The translations under genes and the position numbers were made by a program. A DNA stretch of 10,168 bases from assembly GCA_003354055.1 (NCBI GenBank), contig PIVQ01000208.1:1-10168 (forward strand), read 5' to 3'. The notes below the pieces were generated by a model. That model saw only the letters and a list, made by a program, of their open reading frames with translations, was not told where the DNA came from and did no database searches. Positions 1-6,175 of the stretch are shown in pieces. The stretch is from Desulfobacteraceae bacterium. GTDB lineage: Bacteria; Desulfobacterota; Desulfobacteria; Desulfobacterales; Desulfobacteraceae. Positions within the stretch are counted from its first letter, which is position 1. Every line of letters begins with the position of its first letter.

Positions 1-335
1 AATGTGCGCATATACCCTATGGAATAAATGGATACCAAAATCCACAGGCACGATGAAGTTGTGGCAAAAATAAGTCCCAGCGCATCGACTTTAAAGGCAA
101 AATCAATGCCGGGAAAAAGCTTGAACCCTGTAAATAAAATGGGTCCGTTTTTTAATACAGCAGGGGGCATGGACAAAACTATAAAACAAAGCGCAAAACT
201 TCCTGCCAAAGTTCCGCTTTCTCTTAAATTCGGCTTTTTCCCAGCAAAGAGAATGAACACGGCGACAAGGACGGGCAGGATAATTGCCCACACGGGTCGA
301 TAGCTTATGGCAAATATTTCTGTGATAAATGTCAT
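1..335 (-). CDS. NuoN/MnhD-like proton-conducting antiporter subunit, 5' part only
   Basis: Partial gene, open for 111 codons from ATG 335 to the left window edge. The peptide is hydrophobic, with membrane segments near residues 14-31, 44-58 and 85-105. Its end reads KVDALGLIFAT followed by a helix and SIYSIGYMRT, the pattern at the N-terminus of the proton_antipo_N superfamily (NuoL/M/N, MrpA/MrpD), where 'D.ls..f' precedes 'l..iYs..Ym'. It lies 29 bp downstream of the mnhD-like gene on the same strand and is probably cotranscribed. The likely role is a second ion-translocating membrane subunit of the Mrp complex. The Shine-Dalgarno (GGACGG just upstream) is mediocre, and an in-frame TTG at 362 is an alternative start. 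Which member (A-, D- or N-type) cannot be told from this fragment. Confidence 0.8.
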   Translation of the reverse strand, partial: MTFITEIFAISYRPVWAIILPVLVAVFILFAGKKPNLRESGTLAGSFALCFIVLSMPPAVLKNGPILFTGFKLFPGIDFAFKVDALGLIFATTSSCLWILVSIYSIGYMRT

Positions 336-364
336 TATCCGTCCAATAAAAGTTTTACGCAAAA

Positions 365-1852
365 TTATAGAAAAATCGTAAAGCCAAGCACCTCATTTAT
401 TATAAATTGATTAAAAATACCTATTAAAATGATCACAAAAGCCACCAAAACTGCAGGGATCAACATTATCAGCGGGGCCTCGCCTGCATGAGAATTACAA
501 GAAGGCATCGTGTGTTCCAAGGTTTCGTGAGCATGTATAAAAAGCCCTTTATCGAAAATCCTGAAAAAAAGAGCAATATTGATAAGCGTACATATCAGGA
601 GAGCTGCCACAAAACCCCATTGATTTGCCTGAATGCCGCCGAGCAAAAGATACCATTTGCTGAAAAATCCGCATGTTGGCGGCACACCAATAACCGCCAA
701 AGCTCCCACGGTAAACACGGCTGCTGTGACAGGCATGGTTTTGAAAATCCCTTTAAAGTCGTCAATACGATGTCCGCCTTTCCGGTACATGACCTGTCCT
801 GCCGTAAAAAACAGGCAGGACATCATCACGGCATCATTTAAAATATGAAATAGGGCTCCTTTCAGGGCAATGGCGTTTGCCACTCCTATTCCTCCGATAA
901 TATATCCGATTTCAGCAACGATGACGTAAGAAAGCATACGTTTGAAATCTTTTTGAGATAAGGCCATAACAGCGCCGAACAAAACAGCAAAGGTTCCCAT
1001 CCAGACCATGATGTCAGTCACTCTTAGCACCGTGATGGAAAATTCCGGTTGAAAAACTGTAAACATAATCCGAATTATAACGTATGCCATCACCTTGGTC
1101 ATTAAAGGAGCAACCACGGCGCTGGCTGCTGAGGGCGCATAGGTATAGGCATCCGGCAGCCATATGTGCATGGGGAAAAGAGCTGTTTTAATTCCCATGC
1201 CGATTAAAATGAATGTAAATCCCACCAGAATTGTTTTTGAATGGTATAGGCCGGGCAGAAGCTGCGCCAAATCCCCCATATTCAGAGTGCCCGTGGCAAT
1301 ATACAGATAACCTACCCCCAAAAGATAGAAGCTGGCACCGATTGTTCCAAGGATTAAATACCGGATTCCTGCAATAGTGGCTTTTTTATTTCCAACCGCA
1401 ACAAGTGCATATCCGGATAAGGATGCCACTTCCAGAAATACGAAAAGGTTGAAAAGATCGCCGGTTATTGCAATGCCGAAAAGTCCTGTGATCAAAAGAA
1501 GAAAAAGACTCCAAAACAAAGAGACTTTATCAGGCAGTTCTTTTTCCACACTTTTTTTTGCATGGAGCGCAGTGACAAAGCCGATAAAAGAGATCAGTAT
1601 CAGCATAAATGCATTAAGATGATCTACACGGTATTCAATTCCAATGGGAGGTGGCCATCCTCCGAAATGATACCGTAAAACACCATGAGAACTAATCGTA
1701 TTTAAAATAAAAACAGAACTGACAAGACAAACCGACATGGCGGCTAAAGTAAGAACGAATGATGCATTTTTGTGCCGCCGTCCTGTAAATGAATTTACAA
1801 TGGAGAGTATCAGGGGAACTATGACAATAATAATAGGTAATTGTTGGTTCAT
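365..1852 (-). CDS. mnhD: Na+/H+ antiporter subunit D (MnhD/MrpD, NuoM/N-like)
   Basis: Polytopic membrane protein of 495 aa with about 14 helices, typical of MrpD/NuoM-type proton channels. Family hallmarks are visible: GDLFNLFVFLEV (residues 131-142, the conserved helix-5 Glu at 141), GIKTALFPMHIWLPDA (220-235, helix-7 Lys at 222), APLMTKVMAY (helix-8 Lys at 253) and GFFSKWYLL (Lys at 399 in the C-terminal channel half). In the family these charged residues form the proton path. I place the start at ATG 1852 because AGGTGG lies 9 nt upstream; an in-frame GTG at 1864 would add four residues. The gene heads a minus-strand operon with the NuoN/MnhD-like gene after it. Separation from the mnhE-C block, which runs the other way at 4724-7454, is unusual. 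I see no clear promoter upstream. Confidence 0.9.
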   Translation of the reverse strand: MNQQLPIIIVIVPLILSIVNSFTGRRHKNASFVLTLAAMSVCLVSSVFILNTISSHGVLRYHFGGWPPPIGIEYRVDHLNAFMLILISFIGFVTALHAKKSVEKELPDKVSLFWSLFLLLITGLFGIAITGDLFNLFVFLEVASLSGYALVAVGNKKATIAGIRYLILGTIGASFYLLGVGYLYIATGTLNMGDLAQLLPGLYHSKTILVGFTFILIGMGIKTALFPMHIWLPDAYTYAPSAASAVVAPLMTKVMAYVIIRIMFTVFQPEFSITVLRVTDIMVWMGTFAVLFGAVMALSQKDFKRMLSYVIVAEIGYIIGGIGVANAIALKGALFHILNDAVMMSCLFFTAGQVMYRKGGHRIDDFKGIFKTMPVTAAVFTVGALAVIGVPPTCGFFSKWYLLLGGIQANQWGFVAALLICTLINIALFFRIFDKGLFIHAHETLEHTMPSCNSHAGEAPLIMLIPAVLVAFVIILIGIFNQFIINEVLGFTIFL

Positions 1853-1916
1853 GTTACTTTCCACCTAAGAATCTAATGTAAATTGGTACAGCCAGCAAAA
1901 GTACGTTGCATTAATC

Positions 1917-2023
1917 GAAAAAAACGGTCTGTTTTCTGCGTACAAAATTATTTTATTCTCTTAAAAAAAATTCTCGGTGATGAGGATCAGCTTTCGGAGG
2001 ATCGCATCTGGTAAATACCCAAG
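1917..2023 (-). pseudogene. Remnant of a cyclic-nucleotide-binding-domain gene (paralogue of the gene at 7447)
   Basis: Reading minus from 2023, the frame gives LGYLPDAILRKLILITE. This aligns with LGYLTDEMLGKLAPITD (residues 13-29) of the intact cNMP protein, with about 69% identity over 51 bases. The fragment then has an in-frame stop (TAA, 1963-1961) and a net 8-base deletion relative to the intact gene. After the shift it regains DRFF.L, carried by a 15-base block, CAGACCGTTTTTTTC, present in both genes (1931-1917 minus and 7583-7597 plus) at corresponding positions. Nothing recognisable of the remaining ~100 codons survives, and the mnhD ribosome-binding site follows within about 50 bp. 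The rest of 1865-2156 holds no gene I can support. The T-run makes the 15-base match less than fully specific, but it agrees with the protein alignment. Confidence 0.6.
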
Positions 2024-2156
2024 CTGCAGGTGACAAGTAGAAGTGTCAGGGTTTTGTAGAACATGATTTGTATAATTTTGCCATAATGGAGATCATGATG
2101 TAAAGGGCAAATTCATAAAATCGTTCTTGGCTATAATCATGGTCATGCTATTATCA

Positions 2157-2263
2157 CTTAGGAATCGTTACAAAATAACTTGATCTAAATTATTTCCAAA
2201 ACCCCTTAAAAGACGGAGTATTTTGAAAACAAAAGATCAAGTAATTTTGGAGCCGATCCTTAG
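2157..2263 (-). mobile_element. MITE-like element, copy A (107 bp)
   Basis: Shortest of three related copies, inverted relative to copies B (3515) and C (9702). Its ends are imperfect inverted repeats of about 25-29 bp. One end starts CTAAGGATCGGCTCC and the other CTTAGGAATCGTTAC; both run into AAAAT(T/A)ACTTGATC. It encodes nothing. Relative to B it lacks 22 bp of the middle that contains the second AAAATACCCA unit. The GGATCGGCTCC end lies 19 bp beyond the stop codon of the HIT gene, so it faces a gene 3' end as in the other copies. TAAG occurs directly repeated at both ends of every copy, so it may be either a target duplication or part of the element. I cannot assign a parent insertion-sequence family. 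Confidence 0.8.
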
Positions 2264-2282
2264 CTCATCTGGACACAGAAGC

Positions 2283-2687
2283 CTAATACCCCATTTTGTC
2301 CGGGATTACCCCCCGGACGCCCCCTCTGGGTTCAGGGGTATCGTTCTTACGTCTGGGAATCAGATGGATATGGGTATGAAACACGGTCTGCCCTGCAACT
2401 TCCCCGCAATTAACCCCGATATTAAATCCTGAAACCAAGGGATCTTTTTCAAGGATCTCCCGCCGGAGCTGATCAATGAGTTCTCTGGTGTCACGCAACT
2501 CCTCATCATTCATCTCAAAATAGGTCTCACAATGGCGAAAGGGGAGGATGAGCATGTGATAGCGGCTCACCGGTGTGCTGTCTTCTATGGCAAACACACT
2601 GTTGTGCTCCGCTTTTAATGCATCCCTGTCCATGTTGCAGAACGGGCATTGCGGGATATTGGTATTGTCAGTTCTGTCAGGCATCAT
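2283..2687 (-). CDS. HIT family hydrolase
   Basis: Protein of 134 aa, the usual length for a single-domain HIT protein. The histidine-triad signature HTHIHLIPRR occupies residues 104-113, with triad His at 104, 106 and 108. An N-terminal CPFC at 14-17 matches the zinc-binding pair found in many bacterial HIT proteins, and RYHMLILPFRH (42-52) matches the conserved 'gH.lvipk.H' strand. HIT enzymes hydrolyse or transfer nucleotidyl groups from substrates such as dinucleoside polyphosphates or AMP conjugates in the cytoplasm; the substrate here cannot be told. I prefer the ATG at 2687 (or 2684); GTG 2699 is possible, and no start has a strong Shine-Dalgarno. The gene is monocistronic, convergent with the copy A element and divergent from the toxin-antitoxin pair. 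Nothing links it to the antiporter. Confidence 0.92.
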   Translation of the reverse strand: MMPDRTDNTNIPQCPFCNMDRDALKAEHNSVFAIEDSTPVSRYHMLILPFRHCETYFEMNDEELRDTRELIDQLRREILEKDPLVSGFNIGVNCGEVAGQTVFHTHIHLIPRRKNDTPEPRGGVRGVIPDKMGY

Positions 2688-2952
2688 TTTTATTTTCACT
2701 CATTTGAAAAGAGGTTCTTAATCTGATACCTGAATAACAGAAAAAAAGTCGTGGGGCAATGTTCTAAAGGGAGCTACCACCTATTCACAGTGGCGAGTTC
2801 AACATTCATCCCCAAATGATTTCTATTTTGCTTTTGGCATGCCCGGTGATAGTGATTGGATGTTATATAAAAAGATCTTGTTTTTTTATCATTAAATATT
2901 GCATACTAAAAACATCATATAAAGTGCGAATAAAATAATATGAGGTGATATA

Positions 2953-3237
2953 ATGGCTTTAAGCATAACTGAGGATATACGTTCAATTACAGATTTAAAA
3001 AGAAATACCAATTTAATTCTTGAGCAAATTCATAAAACAAAACGTCCTGTTGTTCTAACCGTAAACGGCAAAGCTGAAGCAGTGCTTCTGGACGCAAAGG
3101 AATATGAAAAGATTTCAAGCGCATTAAATTTGCTTAAGCTTCTTATCCCTGCAGAGGAAGACATAATCAATAACCGCTACAAAGAAGCGGGTTCTTTCTT
3201 CAAGGAATTTAAGCGTGAAAAAAAAATATCAGGTTAA
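2953..3237 (+). CDS. Phd/YefM-family type II antitoxin
   Basis: Protein of 94 aa starting MALSITEDIRSITDLKRN. It shows the Phd/YefM pattern: an N-terminal 'i..dlk.n...il..i..t..pvvlT.nGkaeaVll...eYe' core (residues 10-55), which in this family is the dimeric DNA-binding domain, then a charged C-terminal tail expected to wrap the toxin. AGGTGA sits 6 nt before the ATG, a good ribosome-binding site. The stop overlaps the toxin start by 23 bp, the usual coupled antitoxin-first layout. The family represses its own promoter. A weak inverted pair, ATCATAT (2914-2920) and ATATGAG (2938-2944), just before the start could be an operator, but this is speculative. The region is clearly more AT-rich than the antiporter operon, which suggests transfer. 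Confidence 0.9.
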   Translation: MALSITEDIRSITDLKRNTNLILEQIHKTKRPVVLTVNGKAEAVLLDAKEYEKISSALNLLKLLIPAEEDIINNRYKEAGSFFKEFKREKKISG

Positions 3238-3514
3238 TTTATCTCAGCAGGCCCAAAATGATTTGGAACAAATTTTTTATTACATTGCGGATGACAGCAT
3301 TAACAATGCCGCAAATTTTATTCTTCAACTCGAGAAAAAATTTTATTTTCTTGAAAATTTTCCAGACCGCCACCCGTTGATACCTGAGAATGACTTCTTT
3401 GGCACTAGCTACCGACATCTAATTTATAAAAAGTATCGGATAGTTTACCGAATTGCAGAAAAATCTGTTTATATTTTAAGAATATTTCATGGTGCAAAGC
3501 TTCTAAATCTATAG
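3215..3514 (+). CDS. RelE/ParE-family type II toxin
   Basis: Protein of 99 aa, the family's normal size. The layout fits the ParE/RelE fold: 'vnlS.qAqnDLeqIf.YIA.Ds..nA..FI..Le' (helical hairpin, residues 7-44), then 'lenFPdrhPlip' (50-61), YRHLIYKKYRIVYRI (66-80), and a last strand VYILRIFHGAKL. In the family such toxins poison DNA gyrase (ParE) or cut mRNA on ribosomes (RelE). The FPdRhP and yR.l..kYrivYri features fit the ParE/plasmid-stabilisation branch better, but the target is not certain. The start is GTG 3215, with AAGGA 8 nt upstream, inside the antitoxin gene. The TAG stop is followed with no gap by MITE copy B, so the module's right edge coincides with the element's edge. Confidence 0.9.
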   Translation: MKKKYQVNLSQQAQNDLEQIFYYIADDSINNAANFILQLEKKFYFLENFPDRHPLIPENDFFGTSYRHLIYKKYRIVYRIAEKSVYILRIFHGAKLLNL

Positions 3515-3643
3515 CTAAGGATCGGCTCCAAAATTACTTGAGCTTTTGTTTTCAAAATACCCAGTTGGGGTCTTTTGTAAAAATACCCATTTAAGGGGTT
3601 TTGGAAATAATTTAGATCAAGTTATTTTGTAACGATTCCTAAG
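3515..3643 (+). mobile_element. MITE-like element, copy B (129 bp)
   Basis: Second copy, in the same orientation as C and inverted relative to A. It runs from CTAAGGATCGG, immediately after the toxin stop codon, to CGATTCCTAAG. The interior contains the tandem units AAAATACCCA...AAAATACCCA separated by TTGGGGTC and followed by TTTAAGGGGTTTTGG. It matches copy C almost base for base apart from a 19-bp block present only in C, two internal single-base differences (GAGC versus GATC, GGGG versus GGGT) and one at the outer edge. Near identity suggests recent spread or sequence homogenisation. It has no coding capacity, so a transposase would have to act in trans; none is in this window. Confidence 0.85.
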
Positions 3644-3712
3644 GATAGAATTTGTTCCGGGGTGAAACCATAGTAATCATAGACAATTTATTGGCGACAG
3701 AAAACCCGCGGC

Positions 3713-3741
3713 TTGACAGGATTCTATTGAAAAGATATTCT
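3713..3741 (+). promoter_or_regulatory. Probable sigma70 promoter for the antiporter operon
   Basis: A consensus -35 hexamer TTGACA (3713-3718) is followed by a 17-bp spacer and TATTCT (3736-3741), which matches four of six bases of TATAAT. Transcription would start near 3748 and run into the gene at 3993 after a leader of about 245 nt. It is the best promoter-like pair upstream of the operon. The distance to the first gene is long, so a second promoter nearer the gene is possible. Confidence 0.5.
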
Positions 3742-3927
3742 GACTGAAAGGTCGTCTCCTGTCCCGGGCTCATGCAGTACCCTCTCATCCGAATAGATTG
3801 GATTCCCAATGCCCCCACTGACCCTCCACTGATTCCCTGCGGTTCCGGATGTACTTTTTCTGAAAATCGCTGATTAAAAATGATTCTGTTGTCCGGTTTA
3901 TAGTCGATCTGTCCTTACGATGTTTCA

Positions 3928-3950
3928 GATAATGACATAGGGTCATTGTC
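3928..3950. promoter_or_regulatory. Interrupted palindrome upstream of the operon, possible operator or leader hairpin
   Basis: GATAATGAC (3928-3936) and GTCATTGTC (3942-3950) are inverted arms around ATAGG, with one T/G mismatch that would still pair as a wobble in RNA. The site lies 43 bp before the first gene's ATG and downstream of the predicted transcription start. It could be a repressor site or a leader hairpin. No regulator can be named from this window. Confidence 0.35.
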
Positions 3951-3992
3951 CATGAAAAAACCCCTACGATGTATAGGAGAGGAGGAATTGTC

Positions 3993-4652
3993 ATGGCGGT
4001 AAAACTGAATCACTATTGGTCGATTATTCCAGGGATGAATGAGGAGTACGAAAAATTTATAATCAGAAAGTTCATTCCGGGTGTGAATGGTTTAGGCCTG
4101 CATACCGTGGCGGTATGGTCGGTGCTTATCGGCGCCTACAGTGAAATTGTATTTGAGAATGTAAGCTCCGATCTTGAGGTGATTGAAAAGGCGCTGACCA
4201 ATAAGAAATACAGGGAGTTAAAAAGCGAACTTTCGCATTATGTTAACAATTATAAGACCAAGGTGCTTGTGAGTACCGGTAGGATCGATTCCTACACCAT
4301 GGATATCCATGAAGATACCATTAAGTTCAATCAGGTGTGGAATATTCGGGATGGTAAAAAAGAGGAGTACGATGCCTTTGTCAGGAACGAATATTACCCG
4401 ATACTCAATGAACTTGGGGTCTCGGTGGCCCGGGAGTGGGAAATTCTCATCGGTGACGGTCCCGGCATCATATGCGAAGGCCGGGTATCGGATCTCGATA
4501 ATCTGATACGGAACCTGCAGAGCAGCAAATTCCAGAATGCCAAGCGAAAACTAAGAGTCGTCACCCAAAAGTACCTGAGTCGTCTGCTGACCTTTCATAT
4601 CCATAAAATAAAAGGGTATAAATCGGAAAGCTACCACATGGTCAACGATTAG
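3993..4652 (+). CDS. Tandem-repeat alpha/beta (dimeric ferredoxin-like, NIPSNAP/EthD-style) protein of unknown function
   Basis: Protein of 219 aa built from two homologous halves, about residues 4-93 and 110-201. Aligned pairs include KLNHYW/KFNQVW, NEEYEKFI/KEEYDAFV, PGVNGLGL/PILNELGV, SVLIG/EILIG and VSSDLEVI/VSDLDNLI. Each half reads as beta-alpha-beta-beta-alpha-beta, the pattern of the dimeric alpha/beta barrel superfamily, so one chain could form its own pseudodimer. No signal peptide or membrane segment is seen. The start at ATG 3993 is supported by GGAGAGGAGG 7 nt upstream; an ATG at 3969 is in frame but lies before that site. It is the first gene of the operon, 71 bp before mnhE. 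I do not recognise a specific family, and a role in antiporter function is only suggested by position. Confidence 0.75.
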   Translation: MAVKLNHYWSIIPGMNEEYEKFIIRKFIPGVNGLGLHTVAVWSVLIGAYSEIVFENVSSDLEVIEKALTNKKYRELKSELSHYVNNYKTKVLVSTGRIDSYTMDIHEDTIKFNQVWNIRDGKKEEYDAFVRNEYYPILNELGVSVAREWEILIGDGPGIICEGRVSDLDNLIRNLQSSKFQNAKRKLRVVTQKYLSRLLTFHIHKIKGYKSESYHMVND

Positions 4653-4723
4653 AATGGCCTGAACAAAGGCAGTTTTTGGAGACAGGATTGTAAATACCAC
4701 AAACTAAAAAGGGCAGGGCGCCA

Positions 4724-5239
4724 ATGAATTCCAATACGTCGGGTAGAGGACAGGGATTGATTTTTTTTGGGGTGACCTTTTTGTTAACATTCTGCTTCTG
4801 GGTACTCTTCTCCGGCAGATTTGATGTTTTTCACCTGTCCCTGGGGGTCATTTCCTGTCTTATGGTGTCGACCCTGACTGCCAGGCTTATTTTTTCAGGC
4901 AGTTCCTCGCGGGGATTGCTGTCCACCACTGTCCGATTCTTAAGGTACCTGCCATGGCTTCTCTATCAAATTCTGTTGGCCAACCTTCACTTGCTCTATC
5001 TGACCTTTCATCCTAAAATGATGGATAAGATCAATCCCAAAATCATTCGGTTTGATACCCGTCTTAAAAGCGATTTATCCAGAACCACCTTTGCCAATTC
5101 CATTACCCTGACGCCCGGAACAATTACGGTTTATGCCGGAATCATGGGCGGATTTGCCGTCCATTGTATTGACGATCATTCGGGGCGGGAACTGCCGGGT
5201 ACTATGGAGAAGAAGATCTCAGAGGTATTTCATGAATGA
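4724..5239 (+). CDS. mnhE: Na+/H+ antiporter subunit E (MnhE/MrpE, MbhA-like)
   Basis: Protein of 171 aa, normal for MnhE. It has an N-terminal hydrophobic pair of helices (about residues 12-30 and 36-54), a third at about 72-92 (YLPWLLYQILLANLHLLYL), then a soluble domain with the family signature FANSITLTPGTITVY (121-135) and an acidic/basic C-terminus. MnhE is a small membrane subunit needed for the assembly or activity of the Mrp complex. It opens the E-F-G-DUF4040-B-C series, the order known from archaeal Mbh hydrogenases and many bacterial Mrp clusters. The ATG at 4724 has a purine-rich site (GGCAGGG) just upstream. Its 3' end overlaps mnhF by 8 bp, so the two are translationally coupled. 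Confidence 0.93.
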   Translation: MNSNTSGRGQGLIFFGVTFLLTFCFWVLFSGRFDVFHLSLGVISCLMVSTLTARLIFSGSSSRGLLSTTVRFLRYLPWLLYQILLANLHLLYLTFHPKMMDKINPKIIRFDTRLKSDLSRTTFANSITLTPGTITVYAGIMGGFAVHCIDDHSGRELPGTMEKKISEVFHE

Positions 5240-5519
5240 TCTCTTTTTTTATACAGGTCTTTATCTTGCGGCATTGATGCTGCTGCCCTGCTATCGCGCC
5301 CTTGCAGGCCCCACGGTTCTGGATCGCCTGATCGGGGTCAATGCCATTGGCAGTAAGACCATTGTAATGCTCATCCTCATCGGCCTGATTTACAGGCGGG
5401 TGGAGATGTTTGTGGATATTGCCTTAGCCTATGCCATGCTCAATTTCATCGCTGTGCTGGCCGCATCCAGGTATTTCCAGAAACAGAAAGGGCTGTACGA
5501 TGATGCTGAGAAAAAATAG
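5232..5519 (+). CDS. mnhF: Na+/H+ antiporter subunit F (MnhF/MrpF, MbhB-like)
   Basis: Protein of 95 aa with three membrane helices. It carries the family core 'yRal.GPtvlDRlig.naig.ktiv' (about residues 17-40) and VDIALAYAMLNFIAVLA (57-73), including the Asp in each helix typical of MnhF. The start is ATG 5232, with AGAGG 6 nt upstream and an 8-bp overlap with mnhE; longer in-frame readings from 5133 only duplicate mnhE sequence in another frame. In structures of Mrp and Mbh complexes this subunit sits in the cation-handling half next to the MrpA C-terminal pieces. A 39-bp gap separates it from mnhG. Confidence 0.93.
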   Translation: MNDLFFYTGLYLAALMLLPCYRALAGPTVLDRLIGVNAIGSKTIVMLILIGLIYRRVEMFVDIALAYAMLNFIAVLAASRYFQKQKGLYDDAEKK

Positions 5520-5558
5520 GCAAATTGAAGAATCATCCATCAAAAGGAAAAATCTAAC

Positions 5559-5933
5559 ATGGACGTTTTGATTTCTTTTTTGATGATTACGGGCCTGGTT
5601 TTCTTTACCGGCGGTGCAATAGGTATTGTCAGATATCCGGATTTTTATTCCAGGCTGCATCCTGCCGGCAAACTGGATACAGGGGGGCTTGTGATTACCT
5701 TGTTTGCCGTTGCGCTTTATACCATCCAACCCTTGACCCTTCCTGCGGTCATTACATCAATAAAGATATTGCTGATTGTTGTCTTTGTGTTTATCACCAG
5801 TCCTACAGCTATCCATGCCATTGTGGATGCCGGTGTCAGGGCCGGGCTTAAGCCCTGGGAGAGATCAGAGCTTGACCAAAAATCTGAGTATATGGAAACA
5901 CAAGATACCAGGAAAAGAAAGGAGAGAACATGA
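5559..5933 (+). CDS. mnhG: Na+/H+ antiporter subunit G (MnhG/MrpG, MbhC-like)
   Basis: Protein of 124 aa. Three membrane helices span about residues 4-22, 44-60 and 64-84. The signature after helix 1, GIVRYPDFYSRLHPAGKLDTGG (21-42), is diagnostic of MnhG. The C-terminus carries a hydrophilic tail of about 30 residues rich in Glu, Lys and Arg, probably cytoplasmic. AAAGGA lies about 12 nt before the ATG. The stop TGA overlaps the next ATG (ATGA), which implies translational coupling with the DUF4040 gene. The role is a structural membrane subunit of the antiporter. Confidence 0.93.
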   Translation: MDVLISFLMITGLVFFTGGAIGIVRYPDFYSRLHPAGKLDTGGLVITLFAVALYTIQPLTLPAVITSIKILLIVVFVFITSPTAIHAIVDAGVRAGLKPWERSELDQKSEYMETQDTRKRKERT

Positions 5934-6175
5934 TCTGGGAGATTGAATTGATCATCCTGTTCCTGGTCCTTTTGTTCGGCATAGGCGCACTTGAAGTCAA
6001 AGACCTGCTGGGAGCCGGTATCCTGTTCGGGGCCTATAGTTTTCTGCTCTGTCTGTTGTGGGCCATCATGGGTGCGGTGGATGTGGCATTTACCGAGGCA
6101 TCCGTAGGCGCAGGCATCAGTACTGTCCTCTTTGTCTCAGCCGTGCTTAGGACCTCACGGAGGACAGACTCATGA
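5930..6175 (+). CDS. DUF4040/MbhD-like antiporter subunit (MrpA C-terminal piece)
   Basis: Small membrane protein of 81 aa with three predicted helices. DVAFTEASVGAGISTVLF (51-68) matches the 'D.aftEa.vGagi' signature of DUF4040/MbhD, which corresponds to a part of the C-terminus of long MrpA chains. In Mbh-type clusters this piece is a separate gene between MrpG and MbhE, exactly as here. The conserved acidic residues in this helix are thought to take part in cation or proton passage. A strong Shine-Dalgarno (AGGAGAG) precedes the ATG, which overlaps the mnhG stop by 4 bp; the stop overlaps the next gene by 4 bp as well. Confidence 0.88.
   Translation: MIWEIELIILFLVLLFGIGALEVKDLLGAGILFGAYSFLLCLLWAIMGAVDVAFTEASVGAGISTVLFVSAVLRTSRRTDS

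Larger units (their letters stand above)
3644..3992. other. Gene-free leader region of the antiporter operon
   Basis: This stretch of about 350 bp lies between MITE copy B and the first gene of the plus-strand operon. I see no convincing gene. It holds a sigma70-type promoter (3713-3741) and an interrupted palindrome (3928-3950), both listed separately. The promoter would give a leader of roughly 245 nt. A minus-strand frame is open for 91 codons (3914 to 3642, stop at 3641-3639 inside the MITE end), but it lacks a recognisable family, so I do not call it. Decayed coding DNA is possible. Confidence 0.5.

Noticed and set aside
1987..2064. Minus-strand 25-codon frame with a hydrophobic, lipoprotein-like start (MFYKTLTLLLVTCS)
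   Set aside because: No ribosome-binding site, and it overlaps the cNMP gene remnant in another frame; probably chance.
2132..2153. ATAAT...ATTAT inverted repeat with inner CATG motifs beside MITE copy A
   Set aside because: Short, interrupted by an asymmetric internal loop, and without a gene start or end nearby that would give it meaning.
3639..3914. Minus-strand frame open for 91 codons, ending in MITE copy B
   Set aside because: It reads protein-like in places (IDYKPDNRIIF, PEPQGISGG), but has no plausible start with a ribosome-binding site and no family I can name. An open frame of this length can occur by chance.
3785..3994. Minus-strand 69-codon frame containing GHWESNLFG, reminiscent of the GHWE.D motif of IS30-type transposases
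   Set aside because: Only this short stretch resembles the motif, the catalytic Asp is replaced by Asn, and no neighbouring transposase sequence follows.
5133..5231. Longer N-terminus for MnhF from an upstream in-frame ATG
   Set aside because: The added residues come from the mnhE coding sequence in another frame, and the ATG at 5232 has its own ribosome-binding site and begins where the family begins.
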